64,000 nt of DNA from Clostridia bacterium (GCA_017414965.1 JAFQJL010000025.1:1-64000); one strand, 5' to 3'; shown: positions 7,572-16,405, counted from the stretch's first letter. A program made the numbers and translations. The notes: generated by a model from the letters alone, not told the origin.

Positions 7572-8861
7572 TCACATCCCGTCTGCCGTCAGCTCCGCAC
7601 CGCCAACCGGACGAATGCGCAGAGGGCGGCAACTGTCTTTGCCGAAAACACGCTCCATTTTTTCGGTGAAATCGCACACCTGCTCAGTCGGCACAAAGCA
7701 CAAGATCGTGCCGCCAAAGCCACCGCCGTGTACGCGCCACGCGCCGCTTTCGCCGAGTTCCCGCTGTGCCAGACACAGCGCCAACGACAACGCCTGCGCC
7801 GCCGGTGTTTTGGACGGATACACGTTTTGCAGATACTCAAACGACGAATGACCGGATTCCTTCACCAACGCCAAAAACGCCGCCCCGTCGCCGGCTTCCA
7901 GCGCCGCCACCTGTTGCGGTACGCGCGCATCCTCTGCAAAGAAATGCAACGCGCGCAGCACCGCGCGGTCGCCGCACTCTGCACGGATCGGTGCCAGCTT
8001 GTCCAGCAAGGCCTCCGCCGACGTTTCACGCAAGTACGTGACACCAAGTTTGGCGGCAACCGCCTTCATCTCGGCCGGAATGGCCGCATATTCATCGGTC
8101 AGATCCGCGTGGTCGGCGTGCGCGTCCACCACGCACAGCGTTAAACCAAAACGGTCGAAATCCACCGCCGGACGCGTCACGATCGGGTTTTCCGGATCGG
8201 CAAAATCCAACGCGACGATCCCGCCGACCGCCGCCGCCGTCTGGTCGAGCAGACCGCACGGCTTGCCGAAATACGCGCTCTCTGCAAATTGGGAAGCCTT
8301 CGCCAGCTCCACGTCCGGCAATTTGCCGCCGTTATACAACGCATTGAGTACCGTCGCCAGCAGGACCTCGTAGGCCGCCGAGGAGGACAAGCCCGATCCC
8401 TTGGGAACGGACGAAACCGTATAGGCGTTAAAACCGCCGAAACCCCAGCCATTCTGCGCAAAACGCGCGGCCAAGCCGCGGATCAGAGCCGCCGAGCGAC
8501 CGGTTTCTTCCGAAACGGGATCCAACGCCGTCGTCGACACACGGTCAAGCGGATACCCCTCCGACTGCACCACCATATCGCCGTCGGTGGCTTCCACCGC
8601 CGCGACGATATCCATATTCACTGCCGCCGCCAACGTGCGACCGCGGTTGTGATCGGTATGGTTGCCGCCGATCTCGGTGCGTCCGGGAGCGGAAAACAGG
8701 TGCAGATCGTGCGGTTCGCCAAACGCAGCTACGTAGCCGTCGACCGCGCGGATATACCGTTCACGCGCCGACGCAACGGCATCCTCGCCGTACAGGTAAG
8801 CCAGCGAGCGATCACACTCACCGGCGGTTAATTTTTCTTTCCATTCACACGCTGTTGCCAT
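7572..8861 (-). CDS. galK: Galactokinase (GHMP kinase)
   Basis: The protein is 429 aa from ATG 8861, which has CGGAGGG 5 nt upstream; a longer frame start at 8909 overlaps the promoter region and lacks such a site. It phosphorylates galactose to galactose 1-phosphate. The substrate signature GRTEIGGNHTDHN, the ATP-binding PKGSGLSSSAA and the C-terminal GGGFGGTILCF are all present. It is somewhat longer than the roughly 390-aa galactokinases because of an N-terminal extension of about 45 residues. galT and galE are not in this window. A divergent promoter pair separates it from asnB. Confidence 0.9.
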   Translation of the reverse strand: MATACEWKEKLTAGECDRSLAYLYGEDAVASARERYIRAVDGYVAAFGEPHDLHLFSAPGRTEIGGNHTDHNRGRTLAAAVNMDIVAAVEATDGDMVVQSEGYPLDRVSTTALDPVSEETGRSAALIRGLAARFAQNGWGFGGFNAYTVSSVPKGSGLSSSAAYEVLLATVLNALYNGGKLPDVELAKASQFAESAYFGKPCGLLDQTAAAVGGIVALDFADPENPIVTRPAVDFDRFGLTLCVVDAHADHADLTDEYAAIPAEMKAVAAKLGVTYLRETSAEALLDKLAPIRAECGDRAVLRALHFFAEDARVPQQVAALEAGDGAAFLALVKESGHSSFEYLQNVYPSKTPAAQALSLALCLAQRELGESGAWRVHGGGFGGTILCFVPTEQVCDFTEKMERVFGKDSCRPLRIRPVGGAELTADGM

Positions 8862-8891
8862 AAGACCCTCCGCATTTATAAATCTGTATAC

Positions 8892-8920
8892 ATTATAGTC
8901 ATACTTCACCTAAAAATCAA
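8892..8920 (-). promoter_or_regulatory. Promoter of galK
   Basis: TTGATT (8920-8915), a 17-bp spacer and TATAAT (8897-8892) on the minus strand lie about 30 nt before the galK start. It is back-to-back with the asnB promoter. Confidence 0.7.
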
Positions 8921-8943
8921 GAGCAGAAAATTTTGCGAACAAC

Positions 8944-8972
8944 TGGACAAGCGACGGGGTTTGCGGTATAAT
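8944..8972 (+). promoter_or_regulatory. Promoter of asnB
   Basis: TGGACA (8944-8949), a 17-bp spacer and TATAAT (8967-8972) stand 35 nt upstream of the ATG at 9007. Confidence 0.75.
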
Positions 8973-9006
8973 AAATTCGATTATGGAAGAAAGCAGGGAT
9001 CTGCCT

Positions 9007-10854
9007 ATGTGTGGAATTTGCGGTTTTACCGGTCAAATCGTCGATCGCGAGACGGTGATCCGGTCGATGGCTGAGCGTATTACTCATCGCGGACCCGATT
9101 CGGACGGCTTTTATTGCGGCGAATCGGTGACGATGGGCTTTCGCCGATTGAGCATCATCGATCTGGATGCCGGACATCAGCCGATCTATAACGAGGATAA
9201 ATCTTTGGTCGTCACCTTTAACGGCGAGATCTACAACTACCGCGAGCTTCGCAAGGAATTGCAGTCTGCCGGTCACGTGTTCGCCACCGAAAGCGATACC
9301 GAGGTGCTGGTACACGCGTACGAGCAATGGGGTGCCGATATGCTCCCGCGTCTGCGCGGTATGTTTGGCTTTGCCATCTGCGACACACGCACGGGCGACT
9401 TGTTCATTGCGCGCGATTATTTTGGCATCAAGCCGCTGTACTATTACCAAAGCGCCGAGGGCGATCTGCTCTATGCCTCCGAGATCAAATGTCTGCTGGA
9501 GCATCCGCATTTCGTCAAGGAATTCAACGAACAGGCACTTGACCATTATCTGTCGTATCAATATTCTTTGCCGGATGATACCTTCTTCAAGGGCGTGAAA
9601 TGTCTGCCGCCGGCGCATTATATGACCGTCAAAAACGGCGAAATCGCTATTCAGCGATATTGGGAAGCCACCTTCACGCCGGACGATCGCATGACCGAGG
9701 AGGAAGCCGTCGATGCCATTGACAAGGCGTTTACCGATTCGGTGGCGGCACACCGCATCAGCGACGTACCGGTCGGCTGCTTCCTTTCCAGCGGCGTGGA
9801 CTCGGCGTTTGTCGCCTCGTATTTCACCGGTCAAAAGGCGTTTACCGTCGGCGTTGACAACGGCGAGCATTACAACGAAAGCATCTTTGCCGCCAAGACC
9901 GCCGAGGCGGTCGGCGTGGAGCATTTTACGCACCTCATTACTGAGGAGGAATATTGGGACGCGTTGCCCAAGGTACAGTACCATTTGGATCAGCCACTGG
10001 CCGATCCAGCCTGCATTGCGCTGTGGTTTGTCTGCAAATTGGCGGCCGAGCAAGTGAAAGTCGTGCTGTCGGGTGAGGGATCGGACGAGTTGTTCGGCGG
10101 ATACCGCATTTATCACGAGCCGTATTCGCTTGCCGGATACCAAAAACTCCCCCTGTTTCTCCGCAAGGCGTTGGCGGTCGCTGTAAAGGCTATCCCCTTT
10201 AACTTTAAAGGCAAGTCCTTTGTCATCCGCGGTGCCAAGAGTCTGCCCGAGCGTTTTATCGGCAACGCCTTTATGTTTGACAAAAAGGAAAAGTCCCGTC
10301 TTCTCAAAAACGTCACCCCCACCGATCCGACCGCGGTCAACGCCTCGCTCTACGAGAAAAACGCCGCACACGATCCGGTGACACAGATGCAGTTGGTGGA
10401 TATTCACCGCTGGCTGATCGGCGATATTTTGCTAAAGGCCGACCGCATGAGTATGGCGCATTCGCTGGAACTTCGCGTGCCGTTCCTGGATAAAGAGGTG
10501 TTTGCGGTTGCTTCGCGCATTCCGGTCAAGCATCGCTTGGCCGGCGGTACCACCAAGTATGCGCTCCGTCGCGCAGCGGCGCGGCATCTGCCGGAGGAGG
10601 CAACCGCCAAGCCGAAGCTCGGCTTCCCCGTGCCGGTCCGCATCTGGCTCAAAAAGCAAGAGCATTACGATCGCGTGAAAGCCGCGTTCACCTCCATAAC
10701 GGCGCAAAACTTCTTCCATACGGAAGAACTCGTTCGGTTGCTGGACGAGCATCGCGCCGGCAAAGCGGATAACAGCCGTAAAGTATGGACGCTTTACATG
10801 TTCCTGACATGGTACGACGTGTACTTCGGCGAGAACGACGGCAAGGCTATCTAA
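9007..10854 (+). CDS. asnB: Asparagine synthase, glutamine-hydrolysing
   Basis: The start at 9007 is preferred over an upstream ATG because the mature enzyme needs Cys2 as its glutaminase nucleophile, and MCGICGF begins exactly there. The 615-aa protein has a class II glutamine amidotransferase domain (about 1-190) and a C-terminal ATP-pyrophosphatase domain with the PP-loop LSSGVDSAF near residue 255. It converts aspartate to asparagine using glutamine and ATP. It is a single-gene transcript with its own promoter and a strong terminator. Confidence 0.95.
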   Translation: MCGICGFTGQIVDRETVIRSMAERITHRGPDSDGFYCGESVTMGFRRLSIIDLDAGHQPIYNEDKSLVVTFNGEIYNYRELRKELQSAGHVFATESDTEVLVHAYEQWGADMLPRLRGMFGFAICDTRTGDLFIARDYFGIKPLYYYQSAEGDLLYASEIKCLLEHPHFVKEFNEQALDHYLSYQYSLPDDTFFKGVKCLPPAHYMTVKNGEIAIQRYWEATFTPDDRMTEEEAVDAIDKAFTDSVAAHRISDVPVGCFLSSGVDSAFVASYFTGQKAFTVGVDNGEHYNESIFAAKTAEAVGVEHFTHLITEEEYWDALPKVQYHLDQPLADPACIALWFVCKLAAEQVKVVLSGEGSDELFGGYRIYHEPYSLAGYQKLPLFLRKALAVAVKAIPFNFKGKSFVIRGAKSLPERFIGNAFMFDKKEKSRLLKNVTPTDPTAVNASLYEKNAAHDPVTQMQLVDIHRWLIGDILLKADRMSMAHSLELRVPFLDKEVFAVASRIPVKHRLAGGTTKYALRRAAARHLPEEATAKPKLGFPVPVRIWLKKQEHYDRVKAAFTSITAQNFFHTEELVRLLDEHRAGKADNSRKVWTLYMFLTWYDVYFGENDGKAI

Positions 10855-10865
10855 ATTTCATCAAA

Positions 10866-10905
10866 AACACCCCGTGCAACAACGGTTGCACGGGGTGTTT
10901 TTTTA
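10866..10905 (+). terminator. Terminator after asnB
   Basis: aaacaccccgtgcaac pairs with gttgcacggggtgttt followed by tttt. It insulates the phage-like operon from asnB. Confidence 0.95.
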
Positions 10906-10909
10906 TTTG

Positions 10910-10975
10910 TTGCAGGCAGTTTGCAGGTACTTTGCAGTGTGTTAGCAGTTGCTTCGTATGCACTTTGCAGTTACC
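10910..10975 (+). repeat. Direct repeats TTGCAG phased at 11 bp
   Basis: TTGCAG occurs at 10910, 10921, 10932 and 10965, and a one-base variant TAGCAG at 10943, so five of six consecutive 11-bp slots are filled. The slot at 10954 is degenerate. An 11-bp phase puts all copies on one face of the helix, as expected for co-operative binding by one protein. The array ends immediately before the -10 box of the phage-like operon. Confidence 0.85.
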
Positions 10976-10989
10976 GCTTGTGGTATAAC
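10961..10989 (+). promoter_or_regulatory. Probable activator-dependent promoter of the phage-like operon
   Basis: TATAAC at 10984-10989 is a good -10 box, but the -35 position (cacttt, 10961-10966) has no consensus and overlaps the last TTGCAG repeat. This fits a promoter that depends on a protein bound to the repeats. The first gene starts 24 nt downstream of the -10 box behind AAAGGAGG. Confidence 0.55.
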
Positions 10990-11013
10990 CGAATTGAAAG
11001 GAGGTTTTCGTCT

Positions 11014-11388
11014 ATGTCCATCCCCATCATCCGCAGTCTGCGGCGCGTAAAAGACGCGATCGCCGAGGCCGAAGCCATCGCCACCGAAAAGGGCGTTCCG
11101 CTGACTGTGGAAAGGCTGGCGGCTTGTTTGGAAATGTCCCGCGAGGATTTTGTGACCTACATCCGAGCCGAGCCGTCGGTACTTACCCCAAGCGAAGCAC
11201 GGATACGCCGTCTGCTGTGCGGCGCCTATCAGCGTATCGGTGCATCGTTGGCCGAGGAATTGATGAAGACCGGCAGTCACGCCGGCGCACAGTTTCTGGG
11301 CAAAAACAATTTCGGTTATACCGACAAGTCCGATGTAAAAGCCGATCTCAACATCGCTTTTACCGGCGAGACCGAACTATCTGATTAA
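11014..11388 (+). CDS. Phage small-terminase-like DNA-binding protein
   Basis: This 124-aa protein starts at ATG 11014 behind AAAGGAGG. Its middle (ERLAACLEMSREDFVTYI) resembles a helix-turn-helix, and its end holds LGKNNFGYTDKSD, a motif common in small terminase-type proteins of Firmicutes phages. Small terminases recognise phage DNA and feed it to the large subunit. It is the first gene of the operon, yet the large subunit lies five kilobases further down, so the two packaging genes are unusually separated. A role as a transcription regulator cannot be excluded. Confidence 0.6.
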   Translation: MSIPIIRSLRRVKDAIAEAEAIATEKGVPLTVERLAACLEMSREDFVTYIRAEPSVLTPSEARIRRLLCGAYQRIGASLAEELMKTGSHAGAQFLGKNNFGYTDKSDVKADLNIAFTGETELSD

Positions 11389-11403
11389 AAAAGGAGTGTT
11401 ATT

Positions 11404-13032
11404 ATGTTCGAACCCATTCAAATTATCACCTTCCAAAGAAATATGCAGGGCACCTGTTCGCCGGAAGCGCCGCAGTACGCCGGTGTACAGGGCGATAATG
11501 GCCGCACCTGTGTGGATTTCGTCGTTCCGTCGGAATATCGACTGGAAAATGCTGTGTATCGCGTTGAGGTCGTGACCGGCGGCGGCTCACTGGTCACCAG
11601 CGAGCTGCTCACGCCGGCAAATGACATTGTTTCGCTGGTGCTTACCCGTCCGTTCACCGAAGCCGGCGGACGCTGTACCATCCGCTTGATCGTCACTTCG
11701 CTGGACGAAAACGGCGACGAACAGGCCGAAATGTGCGCGATGGTCGGTCGTCTTTACTTTGAGGACCGACCGAGCGAAGGCGTTCCGGCCATCAAGCACG
11801 GCATCTCGGAGATGCTCGCCGGCGTGGCCGCTGACATTTCCTTGGCTGAAAAATCAGCCGCCACCGCCAAGCAAGACGCCGAAAGTGCGCTCTACAACCG
11901 CATGGAAGCCCTCTTATCCGCAACCGATGCAGCAAACTCGGCCGCCGAAGCGGCGAAGACCGCCGAGGAAATGGCCAAGTCAATGGCTGATCTCCCCAGT
12001 CTGTACGCACCGGCATCCGTTGCAACGGCGACCGGCAATCCGGCCGTTCTCTCTCATTGCGCCGATCGTCCGATCGTCGATCTGCAGGTAAGCGGCAACA
12101 GCACACAGAGCGCCGTTCCTTCCCGTGAAAACCCCGTTCCCATCCAAACCGCTTTTGTAAGCGCCGGAACGCTTCGACTGTTTGACGGCTCGGAGTACCA
12201 TTCCATCAATCTGGGAGCGCTGAATCTGGATAAGTGGGACACGCTGTTCCGCGACGACGACAGACGGTGGAAAATCCGCAGAGGCACCCAGACCATTTCC
12301 TACAACGGCAGCACCACCGTTACCGAAACATCCCAGAAAAATGAGGATTACGTCCGTTATCAGCTCGGTAATCAAGTGTTTGATCCGATCCGCCAGCGCG
12401 GCGATGGCGTTTGTACGCATCTGCCGCGCATCACCAATGCAACCTCCGGCGAAGGTGTTCTGTTCGGTTTCAACACCGGCTCTCACATTCACGTTGTGCT
12501 AAAAACCGACGATTTTCCGGATAAAGCGTCCGTTTCTGCGTGGTTGGATGAGCAGGACAAGGCCGGTACGCCGATCACGTTGAAATTCCCCTCCGACAAT
12601 CCTGTGGTGGAGGAAATTCCCGATGAGTTACAGGCTCAGCTTCAGGCTTTGCACACCCGCGTCGGCGAAAACGTTGTGGATGTATTAAACGAAAATCCTG
12701 CTTCTGTCGTCTTTAAGGCGGTGGCGGATGCGCCGATTCGATCGGACGGTCCGCTGGAAGTCAGCGCTGTCCATCTGCTCTCGCCGACGGAAACCGTGAC
12801 GGCACACAGCGCCGGTGGCAACTTGAAATTGTATGCGGCAAACGACACGGCCTTGATCCCCAATATGGTTTACTGCCACTGCGTCTGCGCTGAAAAAAGC
12901 AAAACCGGATTTAATGCTATTATCCATTATAGCACGCTATCGGGTGTTTCGGCATATGCAGTATTGTATCTGACTGAGGGGGCGTATTTGAAAACCGCAG
13001 ATGCCGACACCATCCTCATCTCAGAACGATAA
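11404..13032 (+). CDS. Phage receptor-binding / baseplate-type fibre protein
   Basis: In this 542-aa protein the first 130 residues form a beta-rich domain (QYAGVQGDNGRTCVDFVVP) like the BppU-type N-terminus that anchors receptor-binding proteins. Alanine-rich helical heptads follow (about residues 155-200), typical of a trimeric coiled coil, then a beta-rich C-terminal half with likely carbohydrate-binding folds (SVSAWLDEQDKAGTPITLKF). It most likely binds the host cell surface. The order fibre then endolysin is usual for Firmicutes phages, but here both precede the head genes. Its start is preceded by AAAGGAG. Confidence 0.65.
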   Translation: MFEPIQIITFQRNMQGTCSPEAPQYAGVQGDNGRTCVDFVVPSEYRLENAVYRVEVVTGGGSLVTSELLTPANDIVSLVLTRPFTEAGGRCTIRLIVTSLDENGDEQAEMCAMVGRLYFEDRPSEGVPAIKHGISEMLAGVAADISLAEKSAATAKQDAESALYNRMEALLSATDAANSAAEAAKTAEEMAKSMADLPSLYAPASVATATGNPAVLSHCADRPIVDLQVSGNSTQSAVPSRENPVPIQTAFVSAGTLRLFDGSEYHSINLGALNLDKWDTLFRDDDRRWKIRRGTQTISYNGSTTVTETSQKNEDYVRYQLGNQVFDPIRQRGDGVCTHLPRITNATSGEGVLFGFNTGSHIHVVLKTDDFPDKASVSAWLDEQDKAGTPITLKFPSDNPVVEEIPDELQAQLQALHTRVGENVVDVLNENPASVVFKAVADAPIRSDGPLEVSAVHLLSPTETVTAHSAGGNLKLYAANDTALIPNMVYCHCVCAEKSKTGFNAIIHYSTLSGVSAYAVLYLTEGAYLKTADADTILISER

Positions 13033-13048
13033 AAGGAGGTTGTGTCTT

Positions 13049-13843
13049 ATGAAAAAAATCTATCTGTCCCCTGCCCTGCACGGCAGCGACAACGCCACCA
13101 GATGCCCCATTACCTGCAGCGAAAATACCCACTGCGGGCAGTATATGGACATCGTGGAAAAACGGCTCAAGGCGCTCGGCTTTCAAGTCAAGCGCGGCGG
13201 TCCGGAAACCGGTACCGACGCGATGTACGATCGCGTGGCCGAGTCGAACAAATGGGGCGCCAACGTTCATTACGTTGCACACACCAACGCCGGTGGCGGC
13301 CGGTATTCGATGACGATGTGCTGGAACAACGCCAAAAGCAAAAAGTGGGCGAATATCCTGCACAAGCACCGACAGACGATTCCGACCACCCACAAGGTCG
13401 TGACCAACAACGAGTTGTACGAGATTCGCGCAACTTCCGCCGTCTGCTTATACGACGAGCTGTTTTTCCACGACAACGCCGCGGATTGCCGATGGTTTCA
13501 CAACGGCGGCATGGAAAAGATGGCGGAGGAAACCGTCAAGGCATTATGCGAGATCTGCGGCGTCAAGTATCGGGCAGCGAACGCGCCGACCGCCGAATCG
13601 AGCAAGCCGGCAACCGTCGTCAAGCCCACAACAAACGCCGCCTCGCCGCGCGCTTTTTCGCTGAGCAAGGAGCCGTTGTATGCGGCTTCCACCTCGAAAA
13701 CGCCGTCCGGCACGGCTACCGGCCGCTACTACCGTTGGGACAACAAAACCCTGCGCGGTCGTGTGCGGATCACCACCAGTCCCGGCTACGTCGGTGTCGC
13801 CGGCAAGGTCACTGGTTGGGTGGATGCAAAGGCGGTGAAGTAA
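13049..13843 (+). CDS. N-acetylmuramoyl-L-alanine amidase (endolysin)
   Basis: The 264-aa protein starts at ATG 13049 behind AAAAGGAGG. Residues 1-180 are an Amidase_3-like zinc amidase: His in PALHGSDN, His in HYVAHTNAGGG and the late acidic motif LYDELFFHDN match the metal-binding and catalytic positions. A Thr/Ala/Pro linker follows, then about 60 residues (GYVGVAGKVTGWVDAK) like an SH3-type cell-wall-binding module. It cuts the bond between muramic acid and the stem peptide to release particles or open the wall. No signal peptide is present, so export would depend on the holin gene further down. Confidence 0.85.
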   Translation: MKKIYLSPALHGSDNATRCPITCSENTHCGQYMDIVEKRLKALGFQVKRGGPETGTDAMYDRVAESNKWGANVHYVAHTNAGGGRYSMTMCWNNAKSKKWANILHKHRQTIPTTHKVVTNNELYEIRATSAVCLYDELFFHDNAADCRWFHNGGMEKMAEETVKALCEICGVKYRAANAPTAESSKPATVVKPTTNAASPRAFSLSKEPLYAASTSKTPSGTATGRYYRWDNKTLRGRVRITTSPGYVGVAGKVTGWVDAKAVK

Positions 13844-13844
13844 T

Positions 13845-14201
13845 ATGACCGGAAACGAACTGTTGCGCACCGTGCTCATGTTGATGGGCTACACCGACGC
13901 CAGCGGTGAGCCGGACAGCGAAGCCGCCCGTTCGGTCGCCCGCAACGGACTGACCGCCATTCGGCAGATCTACGCCGAACTCGCCTACGCCATCGACGAG
14001 ACACCGCAGGCCATTGTCACCCTCTCCGAACCGATCGCGTTGCCGCGGCGGTTACTGGACGAGGTGATGCCGTACGGCGTGGCAATGTTGCTCGCGATCG
14101 GCGAGGGCGACGCCAACGCCGAAGCCGCGTTCTCACTTATTTACAACCGCAAACGCACTCTGCTGACGCACGGCGATCAGCGATCGGACGTTTTACCGTA
14201 A
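13845..14201 (+). CDS. Small phage structural protein, possible head-tail adaptor
   Basis: This 118-aa protein starts 1 nt after the endolysin stop codon. It is mainly helical with no cysteine or metal motif, and I cannot match it to a family with confidence. Size, helical content and position just before the scaffold and capsid genes suggest a head-completion or adaptor protein (gp4/gp6-like). The start ATG is in frame with acceptable spacing to the GGCGGTGAAG at the end of the preceding gene. Confidence 0.45.
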   Translation: MTGNELLRTVLMLMGYTDASGEPDSEAARSVARNGLTAIRQIYAELAYAIDETPQAIVTLSEPIALPRRLLDEVMPYGVAMLLAIGEGDANAEAAFSLIYNRKRTLLTHGDQRSDVLP

Positions 14202-14213
14202 AAGGAGGAAATC

Positions 14214-14942
14214 ATGGAAGAATGGGATGTAACCGTCACACCAGACGTTACCGATAGTACCAACCCGCCGGCAGAGGGATCACCCGTACCCGATGCCGAC
14301 ACGACCACCGCATCAGCGGAACCCGCAAACGTGTATCTCCCCGTATACAACGGGGAGGTCGTTCGCGTGGAGGCCGGCGATACCCAGCGCGTCACCGGTC
14401 TTTTGCAAATGGGCCTGCGATTTGAGCAGTTTTCCCCGCGTTTTGAGCAGCTGAAAACCATCGGCCGCGCGTTGGGGTGCTCCAATCCGGAGGACGCCGT
14501 CGCCTTTTTGGCGCAGGCGCTGGAAGACGCACAGTACGAAGGAATTTTGCAGGAAGTTGGCGGCAACGAGGCAATCGCCAAAGAGTTGTTGGCCGCCCGT
14601 ACCGCCACGTCGGCGACACAAGAGCCGGCAGAGCCGACGGTTGCCGATCTGCTGAACGCGCGATTGGCCGACGAGTTTGCGGCATTAGCCGCCGCCTACC
14701 CCGAGGCCGCCGATTGGGACAAGCTCCCCGACAGCGTGCTGCAGGAAGCGGCCGAAACCGGCCGAACACTCACCGATTGCTGGTTGCAGTATCAACACGA
14801 TCAGCAGACGCGCATCGACGCGGTCAAAGCCGCCGCCGAGAGTGCCTCCGCCGGCAGCATCGGCTCGCTTCGGTCGTTGCCGGACAACGGCGTGGAAGCA
14901 GCCAGCCAGTCCTTCCTTGCAGGATTCCGCAGCCGACTGTAA
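14214..14942 (+). CDS. Putative capsid scaffolding protein
   Basis: This 242-aa protein stands directly upstream of the major capsid gene. The first 40 residues are acidic and disordered (PVPDADTTTASAEP). The rest is strongly helical with many Ala, Glu and Gln, and the C-terminus is basic (FLAGFRSRL). Low-complexity helical proteins with a basic tail placed just before the capsid gene are typically scaffolds that template the procapsid. The assignment rests on position and composition, not on a recognised motif. AAAGGAGG precedes ATG. Confidence 0.55.
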   Translation: MEEWDVTVTPDVTDSTNPPAEGSPVPDADTTTASAEPANVYLPVYNGEVVRVEAGDTQRVTGLLQMGLRFEQFSPRFEQLKTIGRALGCSNPEDAVAFLAQALEDAQYEGILQEVGGNEAIAKELLAARTATSATQEPAEPTVADLLNARLADEFAALAAAYPEAADWDKLPDSVLQEAAETGRTLTDCWLQYQHDQQTRIDAVKAAAESASAGSIGSLRSLPDNGVEAASQSFLAGFRSRL

Positions 14943-14972
14943 ACAATTTCAAAAGAAAAAGGAGAATGTAAC

Positions 14973-15890
14973 ATGTCTACGATTAACACACTCGAATTCA
15001 ATACCGCTATGACCAAGGAACTGGACAAGGCCGTCGTGCAGAAGGCCGCCACCGGTTTCCTGGCCGACAACGCGTTGCGCGCCAAGTTTGTGGGCGCCAA
15101 AACCGTCCTGATTCCGGAAGTGGATATGTCCGGTCTGGGCGACTACGACCGCGACACCGGCTTCGTTTCCGGCAGCATTCAGGTTGCCAACAAGCCGTAC
15201 ACCCTGTCGCAGGATCGCGGTCGTTCGTTCCAGCTCGACCGCGAGGACGAGGACGAGACCGGCATCGCCAATCTGGCCGGTGAGGTGCTCGCGGAGTTCG
15301 TGCGCACCAAGGTCGTGCCGGAGATGGATGCGTATAACCTCTCCAAGCTGGCCGGCTATGCCGTCGAGAACGAGCAGACGGTCAGCGGCGATGCCGCGAC
15401 CGCGCCGTACGCGCTGTTCACCGATGCGGTGGAGGCCGCGCGCTCGGCGGTCGGCTACGACGAAGAACTCGTCGCGTTTGTCGACCACAACCTGATGACC
15501 GCCCTGCAGCGCTCGGAGGAGATCTCCCGCATGATGGTGGTCAGCCAGATGAAGAAGGGCGGCGTCAATCTGGAAGTCACCAACCTCAACAACGTGGCGC
15601 TGATTCCGGTTGCCAAGAGCCGTATGAAGACCTCCTACAGCTTCTACGACGGTTCCACCTCCGGTCAGACCGAGGGCGGTTTCGCACCGGATGCTTCCGC
15701 TAAGGACATTCACTTGATCGTGATGCCCAAGCGCGCAGCCTCGCTGGTCAAAAAGACCGAAAAGACGCGTACCTTTACTCCGGATCAGAACCAGGGTGCA
15801 GACGCGTACAAGATCGACTACCGCGTGTACTACGACCTGTTCGTCAAGAACAGCCTCGGCGGCGGTATTATCGTCAACATCGCCGATTAA
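14973..15890 (+). CDS. Major capsid protein
   Basis: This 305-aa protein looks like the short Firmicutes capsid proteins with an HK97-type fold. It has an N-terminal LDKAVVQKAATG helix, the region GLGDYDRDTGFVSGS, the DREDEDET acidic stretch and the helix AEFVRTKVVPEMDAY (the usual spine helix). A shell of one capsid protein after a scaffold gene fits a small icosahedral head. No maturation protease gene is seen nearby. A short hairpin follows the gene and may set its expression above that of the downstream genes. Confidence 0.8.
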   Translation: MSTINTLEFNTAMTKELDKAVVQKAATGFLADNALRAKFVGAKTVLIPEVDMSGLGDYDRDTGFVSGSIQVANKPYTLSQDRGRSFQLDREDEDETGIANLAGEVLAEFVRTKVVPEMDAYNLSKLAGYAVENEQTVSGDAATAPYALFTDAVEAARSAVGYDEELVAFVDHNLMTALQRSEEISRMMVVSQMKKGGVNLEVTNLNNVALIPVAKSRMKTSYSFYDGSTSGQTEGGFAPDASAKDIHLIVMPKRAASLVKKTEKTRTFTPDQNQGADAYKIDYRVYYDLFVKNSLGGGIIVNIAD

Positions 15891-15897
15891 TCCCTTG

Positions 15898-15926
15898 CCG
15901 GTCCTCGTCGGGATGACGGGGACCGG
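15898..15926 (+). terminator. Hairpin without T-run after the capsid gene (possible attenuator or stabiliser)
   Basis: ccggtcc-cgtc pairs with gacg-ggaccgg around a short loop. It is not followed by a T tract, so it is more likely a partial terminator or an mRNA-stabilising stem that raises capsid yield relative to the genes after it. Confidence 0.45.
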
Positions 15927-15946
15927 CTCCCTCAGGAGGTGTCATT

Positions 15947-16387
15947 ATGAACTCTACCATTTGGCGCTCGGTGATTGCCGGCGCCGCCACGGCGCTGTCC
16001 CTGTGTTTTCAGCAGTTGGCCGTGCCGGTGGCGATCCTGCTGATCGTGATGCTCGCCGACTATGTCAGCGGACTGGCTAAAGCCTCCGTCAACCGCACGC
16101 TTTGCAGCCGTACCGGTATTCAGGGAATCTTGAAGAAGATCGGTGGACTGTTCGTGGTGGGCGTCGGGTTGGTCACCGACTATATTGTCGGACAAGCCGC
16201 CTCGTCGCTTGGCGTGGAGATCGGCGTCAACTACGCCATCGGTCTGCTGGTGACGTTTTGGCTGATTGTCAACGAACTCATCAGCATTCTGGAAAACGTC
16301 AGTGAGATTGGTGTGCCGTTGCCGGCCTTTTTGCAGGGCGTGATCGATCGATTGAAGATCACCATTGAAAACAAAGCCGAAGAATAA
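15947..16387 (+). CDS. Phage holin family protein
   Basis: This 146-aa membrane protein has about three hydrophobic segments: residues 7-35, a glycine/valine-rich one near 65-85, and one near 92-112. The stretch MLADYVSGLAKA is typical of the toxin-secretion/phage-lysis holin family of Firmicutes, which oligomerise to form lesions that release the endolysin. It is separated from the endolysin by three head genes, an unusual layout. CAGGAGG precedes ATG. Confidence 0.8.
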   Translation: MNSTIWRSVIAGAATALSLCFQQLAVPVAILLIVMLADYVSGLAKASVNRTLCSRTGIQGILKKIGGLFVVGVGLVTDYIVGQAASSLGVEIGVNYAIGLLVTFWLIVNELISILENVSEIGVPLPAFLQGVIDRLKITIENKAEE

Positions 16388-16405
16388 CAGCGGAGGTGAA
16401 CCGCT

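Noticed and set aside
8917..10407. Minus-strand frame of 496 codons opposite asnB
   Set aside because: asnB is clearly coding on the other strand with all catalytic motifs. The antisense frame has no motif and no ribosome binding site.
10910..10975. CRISPR-like array
   Set aside because: The repeats are only 6 bp with 5-bp spacers, and no cas genes are present. They fit a protein-binding array instead.
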